Of a stretch of 8,460 bases of DNA, positions 1-5,204 are shown one piece after another. Position numbers and translations under genes: made by a program. This stretch comes from Spirochaetaceae bacterium (lineage in GTDB: Bacteria > Spirochaetota > Spirochaetia > Treponematales > Breznakiellaceae). A model generated the notes under the pieces. The model was not told the DNA's origin. It searched no databases and worked only from the letters and a program-made list of their open reading frames with translations. The stretch is taken from the NCBI GenBank assembly GCA_031284295.1, contig JAITAE010000234.1, positions 1 to 8,460 on the forward strand. The letters run 5' to 3'. How positions within the stretch are numbered: the first letter of the stretch is position 1; each line of letters opens with the position of its first letter.

Positions 1-567
1 GTGTATTCTGGCCGGGCTTATTTGTATTCAGAAGAAGAGAACTATGACCGGGCTATCGCGGACTATACCGCCGCATTACGGGTAGACCCCAGTGCCAGAC
101 TCTATACCGACCGGGGCAGTGTGTATGACAGCAAAGGGATGTATGACCGGGCGATTGAGGACTACAACGCGGCACTGCGGATTGATCCCAATATGGCCGC
201 CACCTATTACAACCGGGGTGAGGCGTATCTCCGCAAAAAAGACTATGACCGGGGGATTGAGGACTTGGAAAAGGCTGGCCGCCTAGCCCCCGGTGCGACC
301 ATATTTACCATGAACCTTGGCATCGCCTATATCGCCCGGGGCGGTGCGTATTACGACAATAAGGACTATAACCGGGCGATTGAGGACTACACCAAGGCTA
401 TCGGTCTGGAACCCTCCGCTTCCAGGTATAACAGCCGGGGCAGTGCGTATTGGGGCAAAAAGGACTACCGCAGCGCACGCGCGGATTACGAGAAGGCGCT
501 GCAGATAGACCCGAATTATACGCTTGCGCGGAATAACCTTGAGTTATTGCGGAAGATGGGGTATTAA
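1..567 (+). CDS. TPR-repeat protein, 3' part (5' end outside the window)
   Basis: The 188 visible residues are almost entirely tetratricopeptide repeats, which form helical-hairpin scaffolds for protein-protein contacts. Units lie at about residues 3-33, 34-67, 68-101, 108-140 and 141-175. Each ends in the family's typical block, such as YDRAIEDYNAALRIDPN, YNRAIEDYTKAIGLEPS or YRSARADYEKALQIDPN. The frame is open from base 1. The first codon is GTG, but no ribosome binding site can be seen, so the gene probably continues upstream and the true start is unknown. A short spacer (about residues 102-112, MNLGIAYIARG) breaks the 34-residue register, suggesting loss or merging of a unit. No signal peptide or enzymatic domain is visible in this part. 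The last 123 bases recur, headless, at 1587-1709. Partner and role cannot be told from sequence. Confidence 0.85.
   Translation: MYSGRAYLYSEEENYDRAIADYTAALRVDPSARLYTDRGSVYDSKGMYDRAIEDYNAALRIDPNMAATYYNRGEAYLRKKDYDRGIEDLEKAGRLAPGATIFTMNLGIAYIARGGAYYDNKDYNRAIEDYTKAIGLEPSASRYNSRGSAYWGKKDYRSARADYEKALQIDPNYTLARNNLELLRKMGY
445..567 (+). repeat. TPR-tail direct repeat, copy A
   Basis: This is the 3' end of the TPR gene, encoding AYWGKKDYRSARADYEKALQ and onward to LELLRKMGY-stop. It aligns without gaps to 1587-1709, at 101 of 123 positions by hand count. The final 32 bases before the last base of the stop codon are identical in both copies. Many differences are synonymous third-position changes (TAC/TAT, AAG/AAA, ACG/ACA, AAT/AAC). 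Confidence 0.85.
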
Positions 568-587
568 ACCGCCTATATGGGGGCGGT
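568..587 (+). terminator. Weak GC hairpin after the TPR gene
   Basis: ACCGCC at 568-573 can pair with GGCGGT at 582-587 around an 8-base loop, directly after the TPR stop codon. No run of T follows, so this is at best a weak terminator or an mRNA-end stabiliser. A similar hairpin (CCGCC/GGCGG) occupies the same place after the second TPR tail at 1715-1728, which suggests both were copied with the tail. Confidence 0.3.
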
Positions 588-594
588 AGTTTAC

Positions 595-633
595 TTGACG
601 GCGGACGGCATCATGCCGCGACCGCACGCGGGG
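595..633 (+). repeat. Leader module copy A (TTGACGGCGG ... GACCGCACGCGGGG)
   Basis: TTGACGGCGG at 595-604 and GACCGCACGCGGGG at 620-633 lie just before the FRG gene. Both words recur in the same order before the YodC-like gene (1775-1784 and 1790-1803), but 10 bases closer together. TTGACG resembles a sigma-70 -35 box, yet no good -10 box lies 16-18 bases downstream. A promoter role is therefore unproven. The 10-base difference in spacing comes from a small hairpin, CGGCA/TGCCG (606-618), found only in this copy. Confidence 0.5.
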
Positions 634-640
634 GGATTTT

Positions 641-1564
641 ATGAAAGAAAGAGTTATCGCAGACCGCAAGGAATTATTTTCGGTTCTTACTGAATACAGT
701 GACAAAGGATTTTATTTTAGGGGGGAAATCAAAGATTATAAAGAAACCGCCTGTTTACCGGCTTATCTGCGGGACATGGGGAAAAGTTGCAATTCTACCG
801 CCGTTGCCAACGAAATGCTTAAACGAAAATTAGAAGAATTAGGCGTGGGGTTTCCTTACAGTCCCCCTGTTGATGATAGTATAAGTAGTATTATCAACCA
901 TGTCCTCACAAGTGACTATGGCTGGTCTTTTCTCATATGGGGAGAGGAAAAGCTGGAGGCTTTAATGGCGCATTATAGCCCTGATTTTAAAGCACTGGAT
1001 AAAATAACAAAGGATATGTGTTATGATAACAGTCTTTTCTTTACCTCAGAATATTTGGATATTACGTCTGATATAATGATGGCCCTGCATTTTGCCTGTT
1101 CCGAATATTGTTTTTTATCCCAGGGTAAAGAACAAAAACCCGTTAAACCGGAAGAAGTAAAAGACAGTTTTTTGTTTGTTTTCGATCTGAAAGATATCGA
1201 AAACAAGGAATTTCTTAAACTGGTCTCTTATCCGAGTTATTCATATTTCTGCAAAGAAGAACCGCAGGGTACGCTGTGTTTTCAGTCTTTTGACAGAATA
1301 ACACACCAGCACGGCTCATTTCTGGCTCCCAAAAAAAACGAGAATAAAGAAATATATTATGATAAATTCAAAGAAGAACTAAAAAGCTGCCTGCATGAAA
1401 AGATTACCATTAAAAGTAATCTCAAAAGTGAACTCTACGAAATTTTTGGGAAAGAAGAGGGGATGAATTATTATTTCCCAAAAATTCCTTGTGCGTTTCC
1501 AAAAGAAGGCAATAAAATTCAACAGGCGTATAAAAACATGGAAGGTACTACGTTGCTTAAGTAA
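641..1564 (+). CDS. FRG-domain protein
   Basis: This 307-residue protein carries the FRG domain, named for a conserved Phe-Arg-Gly, seen here as YFRGE with F26-R27-G28. Further family landmarks follow in order: LPAYLR (39-44), LMAHYSPD (108-115) in place of the usual L.QHYG.PT, YLDITSDIMMALHFAC (138-153) matching the LLD.T....AL.FA block, and HQHGSFLAP (222-230) matching the late Q.G.F block. The domain therefore looks complete, with its usual insertions. The biochemical function of FRG domains is not firmly established. There is no signal peptide or membrane segment, so it is probably cytoplasmic. The ATG at 641 follows a G-rich stretch (GGGGGA), a weak ribosome binding site. The gene is clearly more AT-rich than its neighbours and lies between two TPR-tail repeats, both suggesting acquisition from elsewhere. 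Confidence 0.85.
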   Translation: MKERVIADRKELFSVLTEYSDKGFYFRGEIKDYKETACLPAYLRDMGKSCNSTAVANEMLKRKLEELGVGFPYSPPVDDSISSIINHVLTSDYGWSFLIWGEEKLEALMAHYSPDFKALDKITKDMCYDNSLFFTSEYLDITSDIMMALHFACSEYCFLSQGKEQKPVKPEEVKDSFLFVFDLKDIENKEFLKLVSYPSYSYFCKEEPQGTLCFQSFDRITHQHGSFLAPKKNENKEIYYDKFKEELKSCLHEKITIKSNLKSELYEIFGKEEGMNYYFPKIPCAFPKEGNKIQQAYKNMEGTTLLK

Positions 1565-1586
1565 CACAGCAGAATTTGCGTAGATT

Positions 1587-1709
1587 GCGTATGCCAACAA
1601 AGGCGACTACCGCCGGGCCCGCGCGGATTATGAGAAAGCCTTGCAGCTTGACCCGAATGATACACTTGCGCGAAACAACCTTGAGTTATTGCGGAAGATG
1701 GGGTATTAG
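1587..1709 (+). pseudogene. Headless TPR-gene tail (direct repeat copy B)
   Basis: Translating from 1587 gives AYANKGDYRRARADYEKALQ, then LDPNDTLARNNLELLRKMGY and a TAG stop. This is a single TPR unit plus the same C-terminal tail as the gene ending at 567. There is no start codon: an in-frame TAG lies at 1581-1583, and no ATG, GTG or TTG with a ribosome binding site precedes the block. The reading frame and protein sequence are nonetheless intact, so this is a recent fragment rather than a decayed relic. It begins 22 bases after the FRG stop codon. It could be the tail of a second TPR gene whose front was replaced by the FRG gene, or the far end of a duplicated unit. Confidence 0.8.
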
Positions 1710-1714
1710 AGTGT

Positions 1715-1728
1715 CCGCCTATCGGCGG
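1715..1728 (+). terminator. Small GC hairpin after TPR tail copy B
   Basis: CCGCC (1715-1719) pairs with GGCGG (1724-1728) around TATC and is followed by TATTTGT. The stem is short and the T tract imperfect. It matches the hairpin after copy A in position and sequence and may be a weak terminator carried with the tail. Confidence 0.35.
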
Positions 1729-1733
1729 TATTT

Positions 1734-1749
1734 GTAACACAGGTGTTAC
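1734..1749. promoter_or_regulatory. 16-base palindrome upstream of the YodC-like gene
   Basis: GTAACAC (1734-1740) and GTGTTAC (1743-1749) form a perfect 7-base inverted repeat with the two-base centre AG. A second small inverted repeat, CCGC/GCGG, follows at 1750-1761. The pair lies about 80 bases before the YodC-like start and has no counterpart in leader copy A. A dimeric repressor operator or an RNA hairpin are both possible; no regulator can be named. Confidence 0.35.
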
Positions 1750-1774
1750 CCGCATAAGCGGATAAACATATATT

Positions 1775-1803
1775 TTGACGGCGGGAACAGACCGCGCGCG
1801 GGG
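1775..1803 (+). repeat. Leader module copy B (TTGACGGCGG ... GACCGCGCGCGGGG)
   Basis: TTGACGGCGG at 1775-1784 and GACCGCGCGCGGGG at 1790-1803 repeat the words before the FRG gene. The first word is identical and the second matches at 13 of 14 bases. The module lies 26 bases before the ATG of the YodC-like gene. Its conservation next to two unrelated genes shows that the repeated unit includes the spacer as well as the TPR tail. Confidence 0.5.
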
Positions 1804-1828
1804 TAGGACCCGCGAAGGAGTAAGAGAA

Positions 1829-2059
1829 ATGGATTTCAAAGTTGGCGATGTGGTCAAGCTTAAAAGCGGAGTGCCTAATATGACAGTCCTTGGTTCTGCC
1901 GAGAGTTTACACGGGGGACCTCCACTGGTGAAATGTTGCTGGTCTGATAATGGCGATACGAAAACCGGTAGTTTTCCACCGGATATTTTGGAAAAAGCCC
2001 CGGATGAAAGTTTAACGCTGGCAGATGAAGTTTTCAAAAAGTTATGTACGAAAGAATGA
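1829..2059 (+). CDS. Small YodC-like (DUF2158-type) protein
   Basis: This 76-residue protein opens with MDFKVGDVVKLKSGVPNMTV, the typical start of the small YodC/DUF2158 family (F+VGDVV.LKSGGP.MTV). Here the second Gly of the SGGP motif is replaced by Val15. The later block VKCCWSDNGDTKTGSFPPDIL (residues 34-54) matches the family's V.C.WFD...F....L pattern. The core resembles a small beta barrel; the molecular role of the family is not established. The ATG at 1829 is preferred over an upstream in-frame TTG at 1775 because AAGGAG lies at 1815-1820, eight bases before it, and family homology begins exactly there. The C-terminal tail from about residue 55 (EKAPDESLTLADEVFKKL) is charged and not family-specific. 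No signal peptide. Confidence 0.8.
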   Translation: MDFKVGDVVKLKSGVPNMTVLGSAESLHGGPPLVKCCWSDNGDTKTGSFPPDILEKAPDESLTLADEVFKKLCTKE

Positions 2060-2123
2060 ACCCGCCCGCCGCCGCGCCGTTTTTTTGTAAGATAAATCCC
2101 CGTCACGAACCCGCGCCTCTCAT

Positions 2124-2148
2124 AATTCGCGTTAATTCGTATAATTCG
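2124..2148. repeat. Short AATTCG repeat cluster
   Basis: AATTCG occurs at 2124, 2134 and 2143, within the repeated phrase ATAATTCGCG. Similar phrases are common in bacterial intergenic DNA. The cluster generates spurious open frames on the minus strand. No function can be assigned. Confidence 0.45.
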
Positions 2149-2240
2149 CGGACTGTCTTCATAAAATAGCCGCCCGGCGGCATACAGCACCCGCAGCTCA
2201 GGCTAAAGCCTTCGCGCCGTCCGGCAGACCAGATAAAGGC

Positions 2241-2256
2241 CCGGAGTTTGCACCGC
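2241..2256 (+). repeat. Intergenic word shared with 6057-6072
   Basis: CCGGAGTTTGCACCGC here matches CCGGAGTTTGCGCCGC at 6057-6072 at 15 of 16 bases. The second copy is part of a perfect hairpin; this one has lost the pairing arm. Both lie in gene-free DNA flanking the lyase-transporter operon, consistent with a degenerate dispersed REP-like element. Confidence 0.4.
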
Positions 2257-2352
2257 CTTATCGCACAAACACGCTCCACGTGCATCATTGGGCGCCCTCA
2301 TTCTTCATTCTTCAAACCACATATCATGGCGGTATTGCTTGGGTGCGGATAC

Positions 2353-2377
2353 TTGACAAAGATTTCAGGACTATAAT
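2353..2377 (+). promoter_or_regulatory. Candidate promoter of the lyase-transporter operon
   Basis: A perfect -35 box TTGACA lies at 2353-2358 and a perfect -10 box TATAAT at 2372-2377, but only 13 bases separate them. TATCTT at 2377-2382 would give an 18-base spacer with a weaker -10. The stretch sits about 75 bases before the lyase start, in locally AT-rich DNA, where a promoter is expected. The exact pairing is uncertain. Confidence 0.45.
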
Positions 2378-2452
2378 ATCTTATTAAAAATATGTAAATT
2401 ATGTAAATCGTAGATGAACAGGCGGCGAGGCCCGTTCCGCATAGGAGAGGCT

Positions 2453-3586
2453 ATGAAATTTACAACATTGGCGATCCACGGAGACGGTAAAACAACGGAA
2501 CATACAGGCGATGTTGTACCGGCTATTCATCTGGCTACAGCCTACAGGCAGCCCAAATTGGGCGAATTCCAGGATTATGTATACACGAGGGGGAGCAACC
2601 CGACGCGGCTTGCGCTGGAAAAGCGGCTTGCGTTGCTGGAAGACGCCCGCTATGCGTTTGCGTTTAGCTCCGGCATGGCGGCGGCGGATACGGCTTTTCA
2701 CCTGTTCAATAGCGGGGACAGGATTCTGCTGAACGACAATGTATACGGCGGGACTTTTCGCTATGCCTCGGAAGTTTTTCACAATTTGGGGCTTTCCTAT
2801 GACCTTGTGGAAGATTTTAATACGCTGAATTTTGACGGTCTTGCCGGCGATGTAAGGGGGATTTTTCTGGAAAGCCCGTCGAATCCCTTGCTGCGTGTTA
2901 CGGACATACGGCGTCTCGCGGAGAAGGCTCACGAGCGGGACATCGCGCTGATTGTGGACAACACATTCATGTCGGCCTACCTGCAAAAACCGCTCGGCCT
3001 GGGTGCGGATATAGTCGTGTATTCCGCTACCAAGTACTATTCGGGCCATTCTGATATTCTTGCCGGGGCGCTCGCGCTCAACGACGGGAAAAAGGCCGAA
3101 AGGGTAAGGCTGCTTCAGAATACGTTGGGGAATCCCCTGAGTCCGGCGGATTCGTATCAGCTTGAAAGGAGTATAAAGACCCTCGCCCTCAGGATGGACA
3201 GGCAGTGCGCCAACGCCGCCGCCGTTGTGGATATGCTTCGTGTTCATCCAAAAGTCAAACGAGTCTTCTACCCTTCGGTAGACGAGGAAAGCCGCCGTAT
3301 CCAGGAATCGCAGAGCCGTGGATTCGGCGCCGTGCTGTCCTTCATTCTGCGGGACGGCTGCGACCCAGCGCGCTTTATCGGAGCGCTTTCGCTTTTTGAC
3401 TTTGCGGTGAGTCTGGGCAGTGTTGAATCGCTCGTGTGCCATCCGGCAAGCCAGACTCACGAATCCTTTCCCCCGGAATTTAGGAAAAAAGCGGGTATAG
3501 AAGACGGCCTGCTGCGTCTTTCCGTCGGCATTGAGGATATAGAAGATCTGCTGTCAGATTTGGAAAGGGCGCTTGAGGCCGCGTAA
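2453..3586 (+). CDS. PLP-dependent Cys/Met metabolism lyase (cystathionine gamma-synthase / gamma- or beta-lyase family)
   Basis: This 377-residue protein is a full-length member of the Cys/Met-metabolism PLP enzyme family, which makes or cleaves C-S bonds in cystathionine, cysteine, cystine or methionine. Visible landmarks are YTRGSNPTR (44-52; Tyr44 and Arg46 contact the cofactor phosphate of the partner subunit), SSGMAA (72-77), IVDNTF with Asp169 for the pyridine nitrogen, SATKYYSGHSD with the PLP lysine at Lys194, SLGSVESL near the C terminus, and LRLSVGIED with Arg355 for the substrate carboxylate. The usual SLGGVESL motif has Ser in place of the second Gly. The ATG at 2453 is chosen because GGAGAGG lies just upstream; an in-frame ATG at 2414 would add 13 residues without homology. 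Synthase, beta-lyase and gamma-lyase cannot be separated from sequence alone. The ABC transporter downstream favours a catabolic lyase acting on an imported sulfur amino acid. Confidence 0.9.
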   Translation: MKFTTLAIHGDGKTTEHTGDVVPAIHLATAYRQPKLGEFQDYVYTRGSNPTRLALEKRLALLEDARYAFAFSSGMAAADTAFHLFNSGDRILLNDNVYGGTFRYASEVFHNLGLSYDLVEDFNTLNFDGLAGDVRGIFLESPSNPLLRVTDIRRLAEKAHERDIALIVDNTFMSAYLQKPLGLGADIVVYSATKYYSGHSDILAGALALNDGKKAERVRLLQNTLGNPLSPADSYQLERSIKTLALRMDRQCANAAAVVDMLRVHPKVKRVFYPSVDEESRRIQESQSRGFGAVLSFILRDGCDPARFIGALSLFDFAVSLGSVESLVCHPASQTHESFPPEFRKKAGIEDGLLRLSVGIEDIEDLLSDLERALEAA

Positions 3587-3601
3587 TGGATCAGGCACTA
3601 T

Positions 3602-3635
3602 GCGGACGTACATCCGGTCGTTGACCGGCGTCCGC
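3602..3635 (+). promoter_or_regulatory. Bulged two-part hairpin between lyase and transporter genes
   Basis: GCGGACG (3602-3608) pairs with CGTCCGC (3629-3635), and inside it CCGGTC (3614-3619) pairs with GACCGG (3623-3628) around the loop GTT. The bases TACAT (3609-3613) form a one-sided bulge. All thirteen pairs are perfect. The structure starts 15 bases after the lyase stop and has no T tract. This suggests mRNA-end protection, a processing site or a partial attenuator rather than a classical terminator. Confidence 0.55.
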
Positions 3636-3661
3636 GGCAAATACAGGCGTCAAGCCGGCTG

Positions 3662-3687
3662 CTCCGCAAAACAGGGGTTTTGCGGAG
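3662..3687 (+). promoter_or_regulatory. Perfect 11-bp hairpin upstream of the binding-protein gene
   Basis: CTCCGCAAAAC (3662-3672) and GTTTTGCGGAG (3677-3687) form a perfect 11-base-pair stem with the loop AGGG. It ends 34 bases before the ribosome binding site GGAGG (3722-3726). No T run follows, so readthrough into the transporter genes is possible. As an RNA it could stabilise the 5' end of a processed transporter mRNA; as DNA it could be an operator. Confidence 0.55.
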
Positions 3688-3732
3688 TATGGAAAGTTCA
3701 GGCTGGGTCGCCAAAATGTTTGGAGGTTTTTT

Positions 3733-4524
3733 ATGAAAAAACTGATTGTTGTTGGGTTGGTTTTTACGTTGGCGGCGGTTTCCGCCTTTGCCAGCGCAAA
3801 AAAAGAGAGTTCCGTCAATTCGCTTGAGCGGGTAAAGACCGCCGGGGAACTGGCTATCGGTATTGAGGGGACCTATCCGCCCTACACATACCATGACGCC
3901 GCAAGCAACAAGCTGGCCGGCTACGATGTGGAAGTGGCGGAAGCCATCGCGGCTAAGCTCGGCGTAAAGCCGCGATTCATCGAGTCCAAATGGGATTCGC
4001 TGGTTATCGGGCTCGATTCCGGCCTTTGGGATGTTGTAATTAACCAGGTGGGAATTACCGCGGCGCGGAAGGAGAAGTACGATTTCAGCGTTCCCTACAC
4101 CTATACCCACGGGGTGGTGATTGTGAGAAACAATAACGACAGCATTAAATCCTTTGATGATTTGAACGGAAAGTCCTCGGCCCAGACCATTACGAGCAAC
4201 TGGGCCCAGCTTGCCGAACGTTACGGCGCGAAGATAATCGGGACCGACGGGTTCAACGAATCGGTACAACTGGTTATCGACAGGAGGGCCGACGCAACGA
4301 TCAACGACGATGTAACTTTTGCCGACTACCTGAAGGAACATCCCGAAACTCCCACAAAGATTGTAGCCACTTCCACGGATGTTACCGAAAGCGCGGTGAT
4401 TCTCGCGAAAAACCAAAAAGAATTGCGCGAGGCCATCGACAAGGCCCTGGCAGAACTTTCCGCCGACGGGACGCTGACAAGGCTGTCTCTGAAATACCTA
4501 AACCTTGATGTGTCAAAACGGTAG
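3733..4524 (+). CDS. Periplasmic polar amino-acid binding protein (SBP family 3, cystine-binding-like)
   Basis: This 263-residue protein captures its ligand in the periplasm and delivers it to the permease encoded next. The N terminus is a Sec signal: KK, a hydrophobic core (about 4-18) and AFASA before KKES, with cleavage probably near residue 22. There is no lipobox Cys, so it is predicted to be soluble. Family 3 landmarks are IEGTYPPYTY (44-53), GYDVEVAEAIAAKLG (63-77), KWDSLVIGLDSGLWDVVIN (86-104), ITAARKEKYDFSVPY (108-122; Arg112 is the expected ligand-carboxylate contact) and RRADATINDD (184-193). The overall pattern is closest to cystine or polar amino-acid binders of the FliY/TcyA type, but ligand choice cannot be proven. 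The ATG at 3733 follows GGAGG by six bases, the strongest ribosome binding site in the operon, fitting high expression of the binding protein. Confidence 0.88.
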   Translation: MKKLIVVGLVFTLAAVSAFASAKKESSVNSLERVKTAGELAIGIEGTYPPYTYHDAASNKLAGYDVEVAEAIAAKLGVKPRFIESKWDSLVIGLDSGLWDVVINQVGITAARKEKYDFSVPYTYTHGVVIVRNNNDSIKSFDDLNGKSSAQTITSNWAQLAERYGAKIIGTDGFNESVQLVIDRRADATINDDVTFADYLKEHPETPTKIVATSTDVTESAVILAKNQKELREAIDKALAELSADGTLTRLSLKYLNLDVSKR

Positions 4525-4534
4525 TTAAAAATAG

Positions 4535-5203
4535 ATGATGGACTGGTCGCGGCTCATAAGGATAGTAAGTGAAGCATTTTGGCCCATGCTGAAGGCGGGG
4601 CTGCTGCTCACCATGCCCATGACGGTTGCGTCTTTCGGCGTGGGTCTGGTAATCGCATCTATCACCGCGGCCATGCGTCTTTCAAAGATAAAGGCGCTGC
4701 AAAAGATAGCTTCCTGCTATGTCTGGGTATTCAGGGGAACGCCCCTTTTGGTTCAGCTCTACATCGTGTTTTTCGGACTTCCCGGCATGGGGATTAAACT
4801 AGGGGCGATTACCTCGGCGATAGCGGCTTTTTCGCTGAATGTCGGGGCATACTGTTCCGAATCGATACGGGCTTCCATCCTGGCTATACAGAAAGGGCAG
4901 TGGGAAGCGGCCTATTCGCTCAGCATGACCAAATGGCAGGCTCTGCGGCGCATCGTAGCGCCGCAGAGTTTTGCGATAGCCCTGCCTCCGTTGAGCAATA
5001 CCTTTATCAGCCTTGTGAAGGATACATCCCTGGCGGCAAATATCACCATTGCGGAAATGTTTCAGACAACCCAGCGTATCGCGGCCCGTACATACGAACC
5101 CATGCTGCTGTACTGCCTGGCCGCGCTTATCTATCTTGCCTTCTCCACCATTCTTACGATTCTGCAAGGAAAGATGGAAAAGGCCCTGTCAAAGGGACGC
5201 TGA
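4535..5203 (+). CDS. Polar amino-acid ABC transporter permease
   Basis: This 222-residue protein is an inner-membrane permease of the His/Glu/Gln/Arg/cystine type. Hydrophobic segments lie at about 18-47, 62-82, 88-107, 145-165 and 188-210. FRGTPLLVQLY (67-77) is the conserved block after the second helix. The cytoplasmic loop that docks on the ATPase is EAAYSLSMTKWQALRRIVAPQ (124-144); the normally conserved Gly at position 130 of this EAA loop is Ser. The gene starts 10 bases after the binding-protein stop with two adjacent ATG codons (4535, 4538) and no clear ribosome binding site, so translation may be coupled to the gene before it. Its stop codon is one base ahead of the ATPase start. 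Only one permease gene is present, so the channel is presumably a homodimer. Confidence 0.88.
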   Translation: MMDWSRLIRIVSEAFWPMLKAGLLLTMPMTVASFGVGLVIASITAAMRLSKIKALQKIASCYVWVFRGTPLLVQLYIVFFGLPGMGIKLGAITSAIAAFSLNVGAYCSESIRASILAIQKGQWEAAYSLSMTKWQALRRIVAPQSFAIALPPLSNTFISLVKDTSLAANITIAEMFQTTQRIAARTYEPMLLYCLAALIYLAFSTILTILQGKMEKALSKGR

Positions 5204-5204
5204 T

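Larger units (their letters stand above)
2060..2452. other. Intergenic region without a convincing gene
   Basis: This 393-base gap holds no open frame with a ribosome binding site or recognisable protein. A run of seven T (2080-2086) follows a GC-rich stretch after the YodC-like stop, but the stretch is nearly all C and C-G steps with no good inverted repeat, so a terminator is doubtful. The gap also contains the AATTCG repeats (2124-2148), an odd palindrome GCCGCC-C-GGCGGC (2169-2181), the word CCGGAGTTTGCACCGC (2241-2256) that recurs near 6057, a short tandem CATTCTT repeat near 2300, and promoter-like boxes at 2353-2377. Confidence 0.6.

Noticed and set aside
1584..1709. Translation of TPR tail copy B as an independent small protein
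   Set aside because: The only possible start is a rare ATT at 1584 with no ribosome binding site, right after an in-frame TAG. A gene fragment explains it better.
445..1709. Integron-like or IS-mediated insertion of the FRG gene
   Set aside because: No transposase, integrase, terminal inverted repeats or attC-like site is visible. The flanking repeats are TPR coding sequence, which points to homologous recombination rather than transposition.
2060..2086. Intrinsic terminator after the YodC-like gene
   Set aside because: A seven-T run is present, but the preceding GC-rich stretch is nearly all C with scattered G and does not form a convincing stem.
1519..2190. 223-residue minus-strand open frame across the FRG end, the TPR fragment and the YodC-like gene
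   Set aside because: It crosses three features on the other strand, and its N-terminal part is a translation of the AATTCG repeats. No domain is visible.
2103..2288. Small minus-strand open frame in the intergenic gap
   Set aside because: The end of the product (TVRELYELTRIMRG) comes from the AATTCG repeat cluster, typical of over-predicted frames. There is no convincing ribosome binding site.
2399..3460. 353-residue minus-strand open frame opposite the lyase
   Set aside because: The plus strand encodes a complete PLP enzyme with all catalytic residues. The antisense product is Arg/His/Gln-rich and matches no family I know.
3587..3732. T-box or SAM riboswitch before the transporter genes
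   Set aside because: The gap has hairpins but neither a T-box core nor recognisable SAM-riboswitch elements, and no terminator with a T run.
3598..4416. 272-residue minus-strand open frame opposite the binding-protein gene
   Set aside because: It is a shadow of the well-supported binding-protein gene and has no family features of its own.
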